64,000 nt of DNA from Deltaproteobacteria bacterium (GTDB taxonomy: Bacteria; Desulfobacterota; GWC2-55-46). The stretch lies in the NCBI GenBank assembly GCA_016218105.1, contig JACRET010000001.1, positions 1 to 64,000 on the forward strand, in the 5' to 3' direction. Position 1 is the stretch's first letter. Every line of letters begins with the position of its first letter. The notes below the pieces were generated by a model. The model had not been told where the DNA came from, ran no database searches, and was given only the letters and a program-made list of their open reading frames with translations. Below, piece by piece: positions 7,235 to 17,051 of the stretch. The translations under genes and the position numbers were made by a program.

Positions 7235-8653
7235 TCAGATACCAGGCTCCCTTATCTTAAGCTCCTTCATCTTTATAAAAAGGGTATTTCGGTGGATCTT
7301 CATCACCCTGGCGGCCTCAAGCCTGTTCCAGTTGGTTCTATTCAACACCCCTATTATGTACCTGCGTTCAAAAAGCTTGCACGCCTCTTTGTAGTCCTTC
7401 ACGTCTTTTGCGGCATGCTCGTCAAATGCCCCGTCGAAGATACCCTGAGGGAGGTCTTCAAAGCCGATAGAAAACCCTTCCCTTGATATGACTACAAGCC
7501 TCTCGATAAGGTTCTCAAGCTCTCTGACATTTCCGGGCCACGAGTAGCCAAAGAAGGCTTTTATCGCCTCATCCGTGATGCCGGTTATTTTTTTCCCGCA
7601 CTTCTTGCCATGCTTTTCGAGAAAATGCCTTACAAGCAGCGGTATGTCTTCTTTCCTCTCGCGAAGGGGCGGAAGCTCGATGGGTACGACTTTCAGCCTG
7701 TAATAAAGGTCTTCTCTGAAGCTGCCTCTGCGCACAGCGTTCTCAAGGTCTACATTTGTAGCCGCTATCACCCTTATATCCACTTTAACAGGCATATTCG
7801 ACCCGACACGCTCGAAGGATTTTTCCTGGAGCACCCGCAGTAATTTTATTTGAAGGTGCATGGGAAGGGTCGACACCTCGTCAAGAAACACCGTGCCGCC
7901 GTCAGCGTATTCGAATTTTCCGACCTTCCTCGCGTGCGCGCCCGTAAACGCGCCCTTCTCGTGGCCGAACAGCTCGCTCTCCATAAGCTCCGAGGGTACC
8001 GCCCCGCAGTTAAACGCGACAAAGGGCTTGTTCTTCCTATCCCCTATCGACTGGATTGCTCGCGCCACCAGTTCTTTTCCTGTACCGCTTTCTCCCGTGA
8101 TCAATACACTCGAAGGGGTACGCCCCACCATCTGTATCAGCTCGAATAACTTCTTCATCTTTGGGGATATGCTTATTATCTCTCCGTAACTCTGGCTTTT
8201 AAGTTCTTCTTTTAGGTAATTTACTTCGCTTTTGAGGGTAAGCGTATCCGCGAACCTCCTGATAGTGGAAAGGAGGTCGTCATTCTCAAAAGGCTTGGTT
8301 ATGTAATCGTACGCCCCTTTTTTGAGCGCCGACACGGCCTGCTGCGCGCTGTCGGAAGCTGACAGCATCACAACACCTACCTCGCGGTCGATATTCTTGA
8401 TCATCTCTAGGGCCTGCAGGCCGTTTACGCCCGGCAGGTTCACATCCATAAGAATTATATCTATGGAACCCGTCTTGACCGCCTCAAGCGCCTCGTAGGC
8501 ATCTCTTGCCATCATTGTATCGTATTGGTCATTGAGCAGGAATTGAAGCATCCCCCTCATCGGCTCTTCATCATCGACAATCAAGATCACCGGTCTTCTC
8601 ATAGTCATAGCTGCCACCAATTTTGTGTTGTAATTTCTTGAAAGCACCCCCAT
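7235..8653 (-). CDS. Sigma54-dependent response regulator, NtrC type (orphan)
   Basis: Three domains are present: a receiver (ILIVDDEE, phospho-acceptor in [10 protein letters not shown], lysine in YITKPF), a sigma54 AAA+ domain (Walker A GESGTGKE, intact GAFTGA loop, Walker B GTVFLDEV) and a C-terminal Fis-type helix-turn-helix ([20 protein letters not shown]). It activates sigma54 promoters when phosphorylated. No kinase gene is adjacent, so the partner is unknown. The start is uncertain: the ATG at 8653 has AAGGA 7 nt upstream, whereas the ATG at 8608, nearer the receiver domain, has GGTGG. The upstream 140 bases are very A+T-rich. Confidence 0.93.
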   Translation of the reverse strand: MGVLSRNYNTKLVAAMTMRRPVILIVDDEEPMRGMLQFLLNDQYDTMMARDAYEALEAVKTGSIDIILMDVNLPGVNGLQALEMIKNIDREVGVVMLSASDSAQQAVSALKKGAYDYITKPFENDDLLSTIRRFADTLTLKSEVNYLKEELKSQSYGEIISISPKMKKLFELIQMVGRTPSSVLITGESGTGKELVARAIQSIGDRKNKPFVAFNCGAVPSELMESELFGHEKGAFTGAHARKVGKFEYADGGTVFLDEVSTLPMHLQIKLLRVLQEKSFERVGSNMPVKVDIRVIAATNVDLENAVRRGSFREDLYYRLKVVPIELPPLRERKEDIPLLVRHFLEKHGKKCGKKITGITDEAIKAFFGYSWPGNVRELENLIERLVVISREGFSIGFEDLPQGIFDGAFDEHAAKDVKDYKEACKLFERRYIIGVLNRTNWNRLEAARVMKIHRNTLFIKMKELKIREPGI

Positions 8654-8815
8654 AATGGCTTCCTTTCCGCTCAAATATTTAACTAATTATTTATTATACA
8701 CCATATATTTAGCATATAATAAAAATAATGTCAACTATTGTTTAGTCAATAAATGATGTTTTTAAATAAATAGTTTGCCCGAGGGCTCTTGGGTGTGGTT
8801 TCAATGGTGGAGGGC

Positions 8816-10186
8816 TTACTGGTTTAAAGCATCGGTCTCATGGTCGATGCCGTAGCTCTTTATCTTTCGATATAAATGGCTCCTTTCTATGCCGATAGAT
8901 TCGGCTGTTTTTGAGATATTGCCTCCGCATTCCTTCAACTTCCTGATTATGAACTCTTTTTCGAACTCGCGCCTGGCTTCCTTAAGGAGCGTTGACCTGA
9001 AGAGGTTCTTCGGGTTTGACGGATGAGCACCCCTTATATAAGAGGGCACGTCCTCGGCCGTTATGATGTTGGAGGGCGTCATTATAACAAGCCTCTCTAT
9101 CATGTTTTTAAGCTCCCTGACATTACCGGGCCAGTCGTAATTCGTAAGCACCTTCATGGCCTCGTCATTTATCTTGATGCACTCGCGCGCCGTTTCCCTG
9201 CAGAACTCCTTGAGGAAATGCTCTATGAACAGCGGGATATCCTCCACCCGCTCACGGAGAGGCAGGACATGGAAAGGTATCACGTTAAGCCTGTAGTAAA
9301 GGTCTTCGCGGAAAGACCCTTTGACTATCTGCTCTTTGAGGTTTTTGTTCGTGGCGGCTATTACGCGCACATCCACAGAAATATGCTCGTTGCCCCCTAC
9401 CCTCTCGAAGCTCTGCTCCTGGAGTATCCTTAATATCTTTGCCTGGGTCTTAAGGCTCATGTCGCCTATCTCATCAAGGAATATCGTACCCTTGTCCGCG
9501 AGGTCGAACTTTCCTTTCTTCTGCGCCACGGCGCTCGTGAACGCGCCCTTTTCATGGCCGAAGAGCTCGCTTTCTATTAGCTCTTCCGGAATAGCCGCGC
9601 AGTTCACCTCTATGAAGGGCTTGCCTGACCTGTTCGACAAGAGATGTATGTTCCTTGCCACGAACTCCTTGCCTGTTCCGTTCTCACCGGTTATAAGAAC
9701 CCATGAGTTGCTTGGCGCGACCCTTCCAATGTCGCTGCGTAAAGCCTTTATGGACTTTGATTGGCCTATTATCTCGTACTTCGACCATGCCTTGGAACGG
9801 AGCAGACTGTTTTCCTCGATAAGCCGCTTCTGCTCCAAAGCGTGCTCAGCCGTCAGGATGACCTTATCGAGCGAAAGAGGCTTCTCTATGAAATCGTAAG
9901 CGCCGAGCTTGGTGGTCCTGACGGCCGTCTCAATGTTTGCATGGCCCGATATCATTATGATCGGAAGCGTCGGGTACTTAAGCTTGATGATCTTCAGCGC
10001 TTCTATGCCGTCCATGCCCGGAAGCCAGATGTCGAGCAAAACCATGTCCGGTACTTTTGAGTCGAGCTTACGGAGTGATTCCTCGGCGCTCCCCGCGGTA
10101 ACGACAGTAAAGCCCTCGTCCTTGAAAACGCCTTCGAGCGCATCTCTTATGTCTTTCTCATCGTCCACTATGAGGACTGTCTTCAT
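8816..10186 (-). CDS. ntrX: Nitrogen-regulation-type response regulator NtrX
   Basis: This 456-residue regulator has a receiver domain (LIVDDEKD, acceptor Asp in MVLLDIWLPG, Lys in DFIEKP), an AAA+ sigma54-interaction domain (Walker A GENGTGKE, Walker B GTIFLDEIGD) and a Fis-type HTH (GNISKTAESIGIERSHLYRKI). The AAA+ loop reads GAFTSA instead of GAFTGA, which may weaken sigma54 contact. The gene overlaps ntrY by 4 nt, so the pair is co-translated. NtrY/NtrX systems respond to nitrogen, redox or envelope cues depending on the species; the signal here is not visible. Confidence 0.93.
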   Translation of the reverse strand: MKTVLIVDDEKDIRDALEGVFKDEGFTVVTAGSAEESLRKLDSKVPDMVLLDIWLPGMDGIEALKIIKLKYPTLPIIMISGHANIETAVRTTKLGAYDFIEKPLSLDKVILTAEHALEQKRLIEENSLLRSKAWSKYEIIGQSKSIKALRSDIGRVAPSNSWVLITGENGTGKEFVARNIHLLSNRSGKPFIEVNCAAIPEELIESELFGHEKGAFTSAVAQKKGKFDLADKGTIFLDEIGDMSLKTQAKILRILQEQSFERVGGNEHISVDVRVIAATNKNLKEQIVKGSFREDLYYRLNVIPFHVLPLRERVEDIPLFIEHFLKEFCRETARECIKINDEAMKVLTNYDWPGNVRELKNMIERLVIMTPSNIITAEDVPSYIRGAHPSNPKNLFRSTLLKEARREFEKEFIIRKLKECGGNISKTAESIGIERSHLYRKIKSYGIDHETDALNQ

Positions 10187-12408
10187 ACGGTTGCCGCCTT
10201 GATCGGGAGCTCTATGACAAAACGCGTTCCGCTTGGGGTGTTGTCTTTCACCCTGATATAGCCGTTATGGTCGGCTATGATATTGCTTACTATCGCCAGC
10301 CCAAGCCCCGTACCAGATCTCTTTGTAGAGAAGTACGGCTCAAAGAGCCTCTGTTTCACTTCAGCGGATATTCCGGCCCCGTTGTCTATCACCTCAAGCC
10401 GCGCCAGCTGAAGCTCTTCCAGATAGAGCGTCTCCACCCTGACCTCGCCGTTATCATCGACAGCGGCGATAGCGTTGTCTATCAGGTTTATCAGCACTCT
10501 TTTGATCTGATCCCTGTCTATGTCAAGGATCGGGAGATTGCTGTCCGTTACCTCACCGAAGCTGACATTCCTCTGTCCCGCCTTGTAGAAAGATACCGTC
10601 TCGTTTACTATCTCTTTAAGATCATTGGGCGACGGGTTTGACGCAGGCATCCTGGCGAAGCTTGAGAACTCGTTGACCAGCGTTTTAAGCTCGTCCACCT
10701 GCCTTATTATAGTGGTCGTGCACTCATCGAAAACATTACCATCTTCCTGAAACTTATCAAGGTATTTCTTCCTTAGCCTCTGCGCGGAAAGCTTTATCGG
10801 GGTGAGCGGGTTTTTTATCTCGTGGGCTATGCGTCTGGCGACCTCTTTCCACGCGAACATCCTCTGTGTCTTCAGAAGATGCGTCAGGTCGTCAAGGACG
10901 GCGACCATGCCCAAATAGTTGCCTGATTCGTCCTTGAGCGCGTTCAGGTTTACGAGCACGGTCATTACCTTTTCGCTAAGCTCGACTTTCATCTGCCGCT
11001 CCAGGGACTCGGCCCCCATCTCGTTCATCACCCGGATCATTTCCCTGAAGACCTCCCTGTCCTCCTGCCTCAAGACCTCCTTGTAGGATTTGCCCATGGC
11101 GTAATCTTCATCGGTGCCGAGTATCTCAGCCGCCACCCTGTTTAAAGATACTATCCTTCCGAGCTTGTCTATCGATATGACGCCGGCAGGGATGTTGCCG
11201 AGGACTATCTCTATATAACGCCTCCTCTGATCGAGCTCGGTGTTGGTGCGCCTGAGATCAAGGTTCGCGGCCTCAAGCTTTGTCTTGCCTGCCTTCAGGT
11301 CCTCAGTCATCCTGTTAAAAGACGTTACCAAGAGCCCTATCTCGTCTTTTGAGTCTGATTTTATCCTGTAATCAAGATTTCCGCTCGCTACGGCATGAGT
11401 CCCTTCCGCAAGCTCATGTATCGGCACGGTTATCTCTTTGGCCAGATACCTCCCGATCCATATGGAGAAAAAAACAATGAGCAGCGTGATTATAAGGAGT
11501 ATCGTAAAATAACTTATTTTTACGGGGTTTTTAAGGAGCTTCAGCTGTTTATACCCTTCGAACGCGTTTGATATCTCCTTCATTTTATCTATAAGGCTTC
11601 GGGGCACATAATAGCTTACGGCTACCACCCCAATGGATCTGTCAGGGTCTGACGGCGATGGTATGGGGGCGATCCCTCTCACCACGTCCCCTACCTGCAG
11701 TGTCTGGACAAACCCGGAGGCCTCACCCCGCAGAGCCTTTATCAAGGACTCCCTGTCGATGTCAGGGACGGTTGTCCTGTTGATCTTGCTTGAAATGGAA
11801 TACGCTAGCCTCTTGCCGTCCGCCGAGTAGACCTCGATAGTGGAAAAATCGTTGTCGCCGACTTTAATATCTATGAATGTCTGGAGACGGTCACTGTTTA
11901 AGCCGTAGCCTTCCCGGACAGAGGCGACGGCCACGGCGCGCGCGCCCGATTCGACCCTTTCCGTCATATCCTTGTAATAATTCTGCGCGAGCTCAAGGGA
12001 TTCCTGAAGCGAATCCTCTATCTTTATCCCGAACCATCCGTCTATTGACCTGTTTATGAACCCTATTACCACGAAGAAAAGCAGGAATGTGGGGACGATG
12101 GTAAGGGTTACGAAAGAGGAAATAAGCTTCGTCATGAGCTTCGAGCCCATGACCTTCCTCTTTCTTTCCATGTATATCTTGACCGTATTCCTTATGACCA
12201 GGAATATCAGGAGGATCAGGAGGATTATGTTTATGTTTATAAGGCCTAAAAGGAAGATGTTCGTGGCGATCGGCACGTCGCCGCTTATGACGGAGATGTG
12301 CGATTCGATGTACGTTAGAAGGATAATGGCGGGGACGACCACCAGGATAATAAGGAACTCGCGGCGGCGCCTCTTCTGTTCAGCTTCTAACTTCTGTGTA
12401 TCGTTCAT
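10183..12408 (-). CDS. ntrY: Sensor histidine kinase NtrY
   Basis: The 741-residue membrane kinase has the NtrY plan: N-terminal helices (about residues 19-70 and 95-120), a periplasmic loop, a helix near 300-320, a HAMP domain (ITVPIHELAEGTHAVASGNLDYR), a PAS domain (VLGNIPAGVISIDKLGRI), a dimerisation/phospho-acceptor helix with the H-box ARRIAHEIKNPLTPIKLSAQ, and a HATPase domain (N box INLIDNAI, G boxes DNGAGIS and GTGLGLAI). It autophosphorylates and passes phosphate to NtrX, encoded just downstream with a 4-nt overlap. GGGA lies 4 nt before its ATG. Confidence 0.95.
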   Translation of the reverse strand: MNDTQKLEAEQKRRRREFLIILVVVPAIILLTYIESHISVISGDVPIATNIFLLGLININIILLILLIFLVIRNTVKIYMERKRKVMGSKLMTKLISSFVTLTIVPTFLLFFVVIGFINRSIDGWFGIKIEDSLQESLELAQNYYKDMTERVESGARAVAVASVREGYGLNSDRLQTFIDIKVGDNDFSTIEVYSADGKRLAYSISSKINRTTVPDIDRESLIKALRGEASGFVQTLQVGDVVRGIAPIPSPSDPDRSIGVVAVSYYVPRSLIDKMKEISNAFEGYKQLKLLKNPVKISYFTILLIITLLIVFFSIWIGRYLAKEITVPIHELAEGTHAVASGNLDYRIKSDSKDEIGLLVTSFNRMTEDLKAGKTKLEAANLDLRRTNTELDQRRRYIEIVLGNIPAGVISIDKLGRIVSLNRVAAEILGTDEDYAMGKSYKEVLRQEDREVFREMIRVMNEMGAESLERQMKVELSEKVMTVLVNLNALKDESGNYLGMVAVLDDLTHLLKTQRMFAWKEVARRIAHEIKNPLTPIKLSAQRLRKKYLDKFQEDGNVFDECTTTIIRQVDELKTLVNEFSSFARMPASNPSPNDLKEIVNETVSFYKAGQRNVSFGEVTDSNLPILDIDRDQIKRVLINLIDNAIAAVDDNGEVRVETLYLEELQLARLEVIDNGAGISAEVKQRLFEPYFSTKRSGTGLGLAIVSNIIADHNGYIRVKDNTPSGTRFVIELPIKAATV

Positions 12409-12476
12409 ATATTCCCGGTATTAAAACCCTCGTATCCCAGAAGGTTGCTGAAAAAATCAAAATCACATTCAGGCTG

Positions 12477-13040
12477 CTAGGGCGAAAACCTGTATGTATA
12501 CCACCCAGTCTCAAAGTCCCACAGCTTTAAGAAAAAGAACATGTAATTAAGAAGCGGCGGCATGTCAACCGTACGGAGCTCTGCCATTACCCTCAGATCA
12601 TACTGCTCGCCCTGCGCCAGGTGCGCCGGGGTTATGGCGATCGAGTTTCCGGTCACCATGAGCCTTTTCATCTCCCCCGCATCCTTTGTCCTGAGGCCTA
12701 TATCCCCGGTCTCATCTAGGCTTATATCGTACTCCTCTTTGAGCGTATCGTATTTAACGGTATGCTTAAACTCCCATCTGCCGACATCTTCGTTGAACCA
12801 GACGCTATTTACCTTCTCAAGCTCTACTATAAAGGTGAACGAAGTAGGCAGTCCGCTCGCGATGGCCTCCTCTATCTCCTTTGTAAAGGCGTCCCTTACC
12901 TGAAAAGAGACCTTGAGGTTCGGGGAGAGGGTTACCTTGACATCATCTATCCTGGCATCAGGCCTTAAAGCTTCCGCATATCCTTTTGAGGGCAGGAAGA
13001 TAATAAAAAAGAGCATCAGGTATTTTGTCAGTTTCTTCAT
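12477..13040 (-). CDS. DUF4390 exported protein
   Basis: This 187-residue protein has a clear N-terminal signal peptide (MKKLTKYLMLFFIIFLPSKGYA) and belongs to the DUF4390 family, whose genes often sit directly before ntrY, as here. The segment SFTFIVELEKVNSVWFN and the C-terminal LNYMFFFLKLWDFETGWYTY are typical of the family. The function is unknown; it may modulate the NtrY sensor from the periplasm. The stop codon sits directly beside CAGGCTGC, the tip of the TIR repeat found at 32814. Confidence 0.8.
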   Translation of the reverse strand: MKKLTKYLMLFFIIFLPSKGYAEALRPDARIDDVKVTLSPNLKVSFQVRDAFTKEIEEAIASGLPTSFTFIVELEKVNSVWFNEDVGRWEFKHTVKYDTLKEEYDISLDETGDIGLRTKDAGEMKRLMVTGNSIAITPAHLAQGEQYDLRVMAELRTVDMPPLLNYMFFFLKLWDFETGWYTYRFSP

Positions 13041-13303
13041 GGCCGTTAAAATCCGATGGATTCCGGGGCCTCAGGGAAAGCCCGATTGTTTACCTGAAAG
13101 ATTTGCTCGAAAATCTTTGAAATTTAAAGGAAATGGACTCAAAAAATATAACGAATTTCGGCCAAAAAAGCAAGAACGTATGCGCACCGGAGCCATCTCC
13201 ATATCGATTGCGGATGTCTTATGTGATTCTAATAATTCCTTAACCTCCGGGATATTAATATTAAACAGGCGACAATCCCGTAAGAAAGGAATAATTATTT
13301 ATA

Positions 13304-14020
13304 ATGGAAGCTCTAGAGGAACGTGCCCGGTTGTTAACGGATGCGGCGGCTGACATTCATGCAGTACCAGTACCAGAATCTTTGAGAAAGCGCATGAGGG
13401 AGATACACGACGGCGTCCCTCCGGATTATTACGATAGATCTATGGCCGAGAACCCATTTCAGAGGTTCTGGCATACAAGCAGGATAAAGGCTATCGCGGG
13501 CCTCCTTAAAGGCGAAGACGCCAAAATGCTAGATATCGGCTGCGGCGGGGGGACTCTCCTTGACAAGATAAGCGGCAGGGCAGCGCTAAACTGGTCGGCG
13601 GGAGTGGACGCGTCTTTCGGGGCTATTAACTACGCGAACACAGCGCACAAAGGTCCAAAGTTCCTCTGCGCTGATTTTTATGAACTGCCGTTTAAGAACT
13701 CGACATTCGGGCTTATCAGCGCCATTGAGGTCCTTGAGCACCTGCATGAGCCTGAAAAGGCGCTGGTAGAGCTGAACAGGTGCCTTACCAGGGGCGGGAA
13801 GATACTTATACTTGTTCCCAATGAGAACAACCTGCTCTTCCGGGTCATCTGGTTTTTCTGGACAAAGGGAAAAGGCAAGGTCTGGAAGGAAGCCCATGTC
13901 CAGAAGTTTACGGGCAGGAGCCTTGAAGGGCTCTTAAATGCAACTGGGTTCGAGGTAACCAAAAAAAAGAAGTTCCTGCTCGGTATGCTGATGGCTATGA
14001 AGGGGGTTAAAAAGGATTAG
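13304..14020 (+). CDS. SAM-dependent class I methyltransferase
   Basis: The 238-residue protein has the Rossmann methyltransferase fold: motif I MLDIGCGGGTLL (about residues 74-85), the acidic post-I motif at GVDASFG, motif II around FGLISAIEVLEHLHEPEKAL, and motif III RGGKILILVPNENN. It resembles UbiG/COQ5-like and sugar or lipid methyltransferases, but the substrate cannot be told. The ribosome-binding site (AAAGGAA) is rather distant from the ATG, so the start might be later. It stands alone on the plus strand. Confidence 0.85.
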   Translation: MEALEERARLLTDAAADIHAVPVPESLRKRMREIHDGVPPDYYDRSMAENPFQRFWHTSRIKAIAGLLKGEDAKMLDIGCGGGTLLDKISGRAALNWSAGVDASFGAINYANTAHKGPKFLCADFYELPFKNSTFGLISAIEVLEHLHEPEKALVELNRCLTRGGKILILVPNENNLLFRVIWFFWTKGKGKVWKEAHVQKFTGRSLEGLLNATGFEVTKKKKFLLGMLMAMKGVKKD

Positions 14021-14084
14021 CGTTTTTTCAACAGAATAAACCTCCCCACAAAATTCAGGGTATCAGAAAGCGTCTTTATTTTTT

Positions 14085-14213
14085 TTTAGAAAATACCAGG
14101 TGTACTGCGGAGCGAGCATAAAGGAGGCGAACGTCCGGGCTTCATTTCTATCGCAGGGTGAGAGCCGACAGGGTGCGGAGCAATACCCCGAGAGCGCGCG
14201 GAAGTGTATCGGC
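14085..14213 (+). repeat. Dispersed structured repeat, copy B (first half only)
   Basis: Contains AAATACCAGG, GCGGAGCGAGCATAAAGGAG, GCGAACG, CCGGGCTTCA, GAGAGCCGACAGGGTGCGGA and CAATACCCC, then AGCGCGCGG. The same blocks appear at 31196-31476 and, on the other strand, at 3985-4255, but the pyrimidine-rich second half seen there is missing here. A run of nine T precedes it. Confidence 0.75.
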
Positions 14214-14244
14214 TCTATGAGAGAATAAGCCCTGCGGTCAGGGA

Positions 14245-15876
14245 CTATCTAATCCTCGCCTTTTTCTTGATCCCAACCTGCGCCCTGGCTTTCTCAAGAT
14301 TCGTCAGAGCTATCTTTGACGACGGGTCCAAACCCAAAACCTTCTCAAATTCGGCAGCCGCCAGATCAAACCTTCCCATCTCGGCATATGCTATCCCCAA
14401 AGCGTTATACGCCTCGGAAAAATCAGGTTTTAATTCAACCGCCATCAGAAGCTCGGCTACCGCGCTATCTAGCCTGCGGCTCTTGATATACAGCGAGCCG
14501 AGTTCGTAATGGAGTATATGATTGCCGTTTGAGAGCGCTGTAGCCGCTTGAAGTTCCCTGATGGCGCCCTCGGTGTCGCCGGCCCTTAAATAAGCGTGCC
14601 CAAGGTTCGCGTGAGGGATGGGAGAGTCAGGCGCGCCCTTTACCATAGCGGCATAAAAAGTCACGTCATCCCCCCATACACGGTTGCGCTGTATGGTAAG
14701 CACCCCGAGGACTATGATCACTGCGGCCGCGGCATACGGGACAAACCTGCTCAATATCTTTTCCTTCAAGAGTGAATTGAATACGAGCCCCAGGAATATC
14801 GAGAAGCCTATGGAAGGTATATAGAGGTATCTTTCGGCTATCGAGAACTCGCCCAGAGTGCCGATATTGAGCACAGGCAGCAGTGAAACAAAGGTCCAGA
14901 GGATCGAGAACGCATGCAGCCTTTTGTCCCTGGCGAGGTAAAATAAGACCCCTGCCCCGGATATCAGAAGGAGCAGAAATGCCAGAATAACCCTTACGCT
15001 CAAACCTGTCTGCCAGAATATACTGTAATATGCCTTGAGCGGGTAAGGAAAGAAAAGTAGCCTTATGTAGTCGAATACGGCTACAGAGGATGTAAACGCC
15101 AGGGTAATGAAATCCGCCTTAAGCTTGTGCTGCCCCGTAAAGGAACTGAGGCCAAATACCCTGAAAACAATATAAAGCGCCAGTATTATAAAATAAGGCG
15201 CCACCCTGACAAGCCGCCTCCCCCACTTTTCAAAGAACCAGGCGTAGATGGCGAGGAGTATGGGCATTGTGACCGCCATCTCCTTTGAAAGGAGCGCCAG
15301 CATGAAAAAAAACATTGAGAGTATGTCCCTTAAACCGAAGCCCCTGCCGAACTGCTTGTAACCCGGTTCCGGGTGAAAGGCAAAGAGCTGAAAGGAAAGG
15401 AGAAGGAAAAAGGCGCAGAGGAGATCGACCCGCGCCGATATGAACGTAACGGACTCAGTATGTACCGGGTGCACCGCGAAGACAGCCGCCGCTATAAAGG
15501 AGGTTATCCGCTCTTCGGTCAGCTTTAACGCAAAGACGAATACAAGGATCGTGTTCAGAAAATGGACTATCACGTTCGTCAGGTGAAACCCGAACGGGTT
15601 CAAGCCCCATATCCTGTAGTCGAGCATCGAAAGGATGGTGTGGAGCGGCCTGTAAAAACTCCGGAACGCGTCGTTATCCACACGAAGGCCCCATAGCCTG
15701 GGGCTGAAGGCTGAGAGGACGCTCTCCAACCCGCCTTTTATGCCGGTGTTGTAAAGGACGAGAGTTTTATCGTCCCACATGAACGGCGTAAAGAGGGCGT
15801 TGTAGTATACAACGGCCACAAAGAGCCCCAAAAGGGCTATCGCGTAAATGTTTTTATAAAATAGGTCGCGAAGCAT
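14245..15876 (-). CDS. TMTC-like GT-C membrane protein with TPR repeats
   Basis: The 543-residue protein has about ten hydrophobic helices in the first 400 residues and at least three tetratricopeptide repeats at the C terminus (ANLGHAYLRAGDTEGAIREL, YELGSLYIKSRRLDSAVAEL, NALGIAYAEMGRFDLAAAEF). An acidic pair in the first loop (FMWDDKT) and the HPVHTESV motif match the TMTC/PMT-like GT-C glycosyltransferases, which use polyprenol-phosphate sugars. The next gene upstream encodes a polyprenol-phosphate mannose synthase-like enzyme that could supply this donor. Acceptor unknown. Three similar genes lie around pilA. Confidence 0.83.
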   Translation of the reverse strand: MLRDLFYKNIYAIALLGLFVAVVYYNALFTPFMWDDKTLVLYNTGIKGGLESVLSAFSPRLWGLRVDNDAFRSFYRPLHTILSMLDYRIWGLNPFGFHLTNVIVHFLNTILVFVFALKLTEERITSFIAAAVFAVHPVHTESVTFISARVDLLCAFFLLLSFQLFAFHPEPGYKQFGRGFGLRDILSMFFFMLALLSKEMAVTMPILLAIYAWFFEKWGRRLVRVAPYFIILALYIVFRVFGLSSFTGQHKLKADFITLAFTSSVAVFDYIRLLFFPYPLKAYYSIFWQTGLSVRVILAFLLLLISGAGVLFYLARDKRLHAFSILWTFVSLLPVLNIGTLGEFSIAERYLYIPSIGFSIFLGLVFNSLLKEKILSRFVPYAAAAVIIVLGVLTIQRNRVWGDDVTFYAAMVKGAPDSPIPHANLGHAYLRAGDTEGAIRELQAATALSNGNHILHYELGSLYIKSRRLDSAVAELLMAVELKPDFSEAYNALGIAYAEMGRFDLAAAEFEKVLGLDPSSKIALTNLEKARAQVGIKKKARIR

Positions 15877-15891
15877 ACGGCAGAAAAGTCC

Positions 15892-16620
15892 TTAGCCTTT
15901 CCTTAATCCAAGCTTACGAAAAATAGATTCAAAGCGCAACCGCCATACAGTGAGCACGGCCTCTCTCACTATATGCCCGGACATCTTGGAAACTCCCGAA
16001 TACCTTCCCCAGAATATGACCGATATCTCGCCTATCCTGAACCCCTTTGAATGCGCGTTGAAGTTCATCTCTATCTGGAAGGCGTATCCGTTGCTGTGTA
16101 TCCTGTCGAGATCGATCGACTCAAGAACCTTTCTCTTGAAGCACTTGAAGCCGGCGGTATTGTCGAATGTCCTGAGGCCCGTCACAAGCCTTGCGTATAC
16201 GTTGCCGAAATAACTTAACAGGAGCCTCGGAAGAGGCCAGTTTACGACGCTGATCCCGTTGGCGTATCTGGACCCTATTACCATATCGAACTCATTCATC
16301 TTCTCAAGGAACCTCGGGAGGTCCTTGTAATCATGCGAATGGTCCGCGTCCATCTCGAAGATATAATCCGCCTTCTCTTTAAGTGCGTATTTAAAGCCGG
16401 CGATGTAGGCGGAGCCAAGCCCCATCTTCCCCGGACGCTCAAGGAGCATAACCCGGCTGTCATCTTTTCTCAACGACCGCGCGACATCGGCTGTCCTGTC
16501 GGGAGAGTTATCATCTACAACAAGCACATGAAATTCTTTCCCAAGCCCCAATATCTTCGGCACCAATATGCGTATATTTTCAGCCTCGTTATAGGTAGGG
16601 ATTATTACAATGATCTTCAT
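15892..16620 (-). CDS. Polyprenol-phosphate mannosyltransferase-like GT2
   Basis: The protein belongs to the Dpm1 class of GT2: IIVIIPTYNEAENI at the N terminus, VVDDNSPDRTADVAR, the metal-binding EMDADHSHD motif (DxD) at about residues 92-100, VIGSRYANG, and GFKCFKRKVL. It probably moves mannose or a related sugar from a nucleotide donor to polyprenyl phosphate on the cytoplasmic face. I start it at the ATG before KIIVIIPTY (242 aa); a GTG at 16674 would add 18 residues that the family lacks. It precedes a GT-C/TPR gene by 15 nt, so donor synthesis and transfer are probably coupled. Confidence 0.88.
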   Translation of the reverse strand: MKIIVIIPTYNEAENIRILVPKILGLGKEFHVLVVDDNSPDRTADVARSLRKDDSRVMLLERPGKMGLGSAYIAGFKYALKEKADYIFEMDADHSHDYKDLPRFLEKMNEFDMVIGSRYANGISVVNWPLPRLLLSYFGNVYARLVTGLRTFDNTAGFKCFKRKVLESIDLDRIHSNGYAFQIEMNFNAHSKGFRIGEISVIFWGRYSGVSKMSGHIVREAVLTVWRLRFESIFRKLGLRKG

Positions 16621-17051
16621 GAAAAAGCCGGTGAACCTGATAAATTTAGCAAAACTTTTGGCAGGAACTTTCACAGGGCAGGCAGAGGCCTCATACCGCC
16701 CCTCTGATTCTGTCTGTAAATACCTTTCTTATATCACCATTTTGTTTAGAAAATCAATCGCAATCTGGGATTTGAAGGGTTGGCCGGAACACCGAGTTTT
16801 CAAAGCTGGTTCGGATATTATGCTTAAAACCATTTAAATTTCAAAAATACAACTGTGATTTTTTTAAGGGAGCTCGCTCGATAGCGAACGGAGCAATGGG
16901 CAGAGGTATAGCGCGCAAATAGGCTTTTGCAAAACATAGGAAGACGCGGGATAAGACTAAAAAAGATCGATCTCACTAAAGGATAAAATTTTGATGTCGG
17001 AGCGGTGGAGGAAATTATGGGGGGAAACGATTGAAAGGTATACCTGATAAC
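16621..17051. other. Gene-free region upstream of the GT2 gene
   Basis: No supported coding sequence. A possible minus-strand promoter for the GT2 gene lies at 16817-16844. The part 16860-16990 (GAGCTCGCTCGATAGCGAAC and onward) is rich in short inverted repeats and faintly resembles the structured repeat of 14085, but the match is too weak to call. Confidence 0.4.
16817..16844 (-). promoter_or_regulatory. Possible sigma70 promoter for the GT2/GT-C pair
   Basis: On the minus strand TTGAAA (16839-16844) and CATAAT (16817-16822) are separated by 16 nt, each one base from consensus. The leader to the GT2 start would be about 190 nt. Confidence 0.35.

Noticed and set aside
8654-8815. A+T-rich stretch upstream of the orphan NtrC gene as a replication or integration site
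   Set aside because: No repeated boxes or attachment-like repeats; it is most simply the gene's promoter region, though no clear -35/-10 pair could be chosen.
16860-16990. Possible fourth copy of the structured repeat (GAGCTCGCTCG...AGCGCGCAAATAGG)
   Set aside because: Only short, low-complexity similarities to the other copies; block order is not kept.
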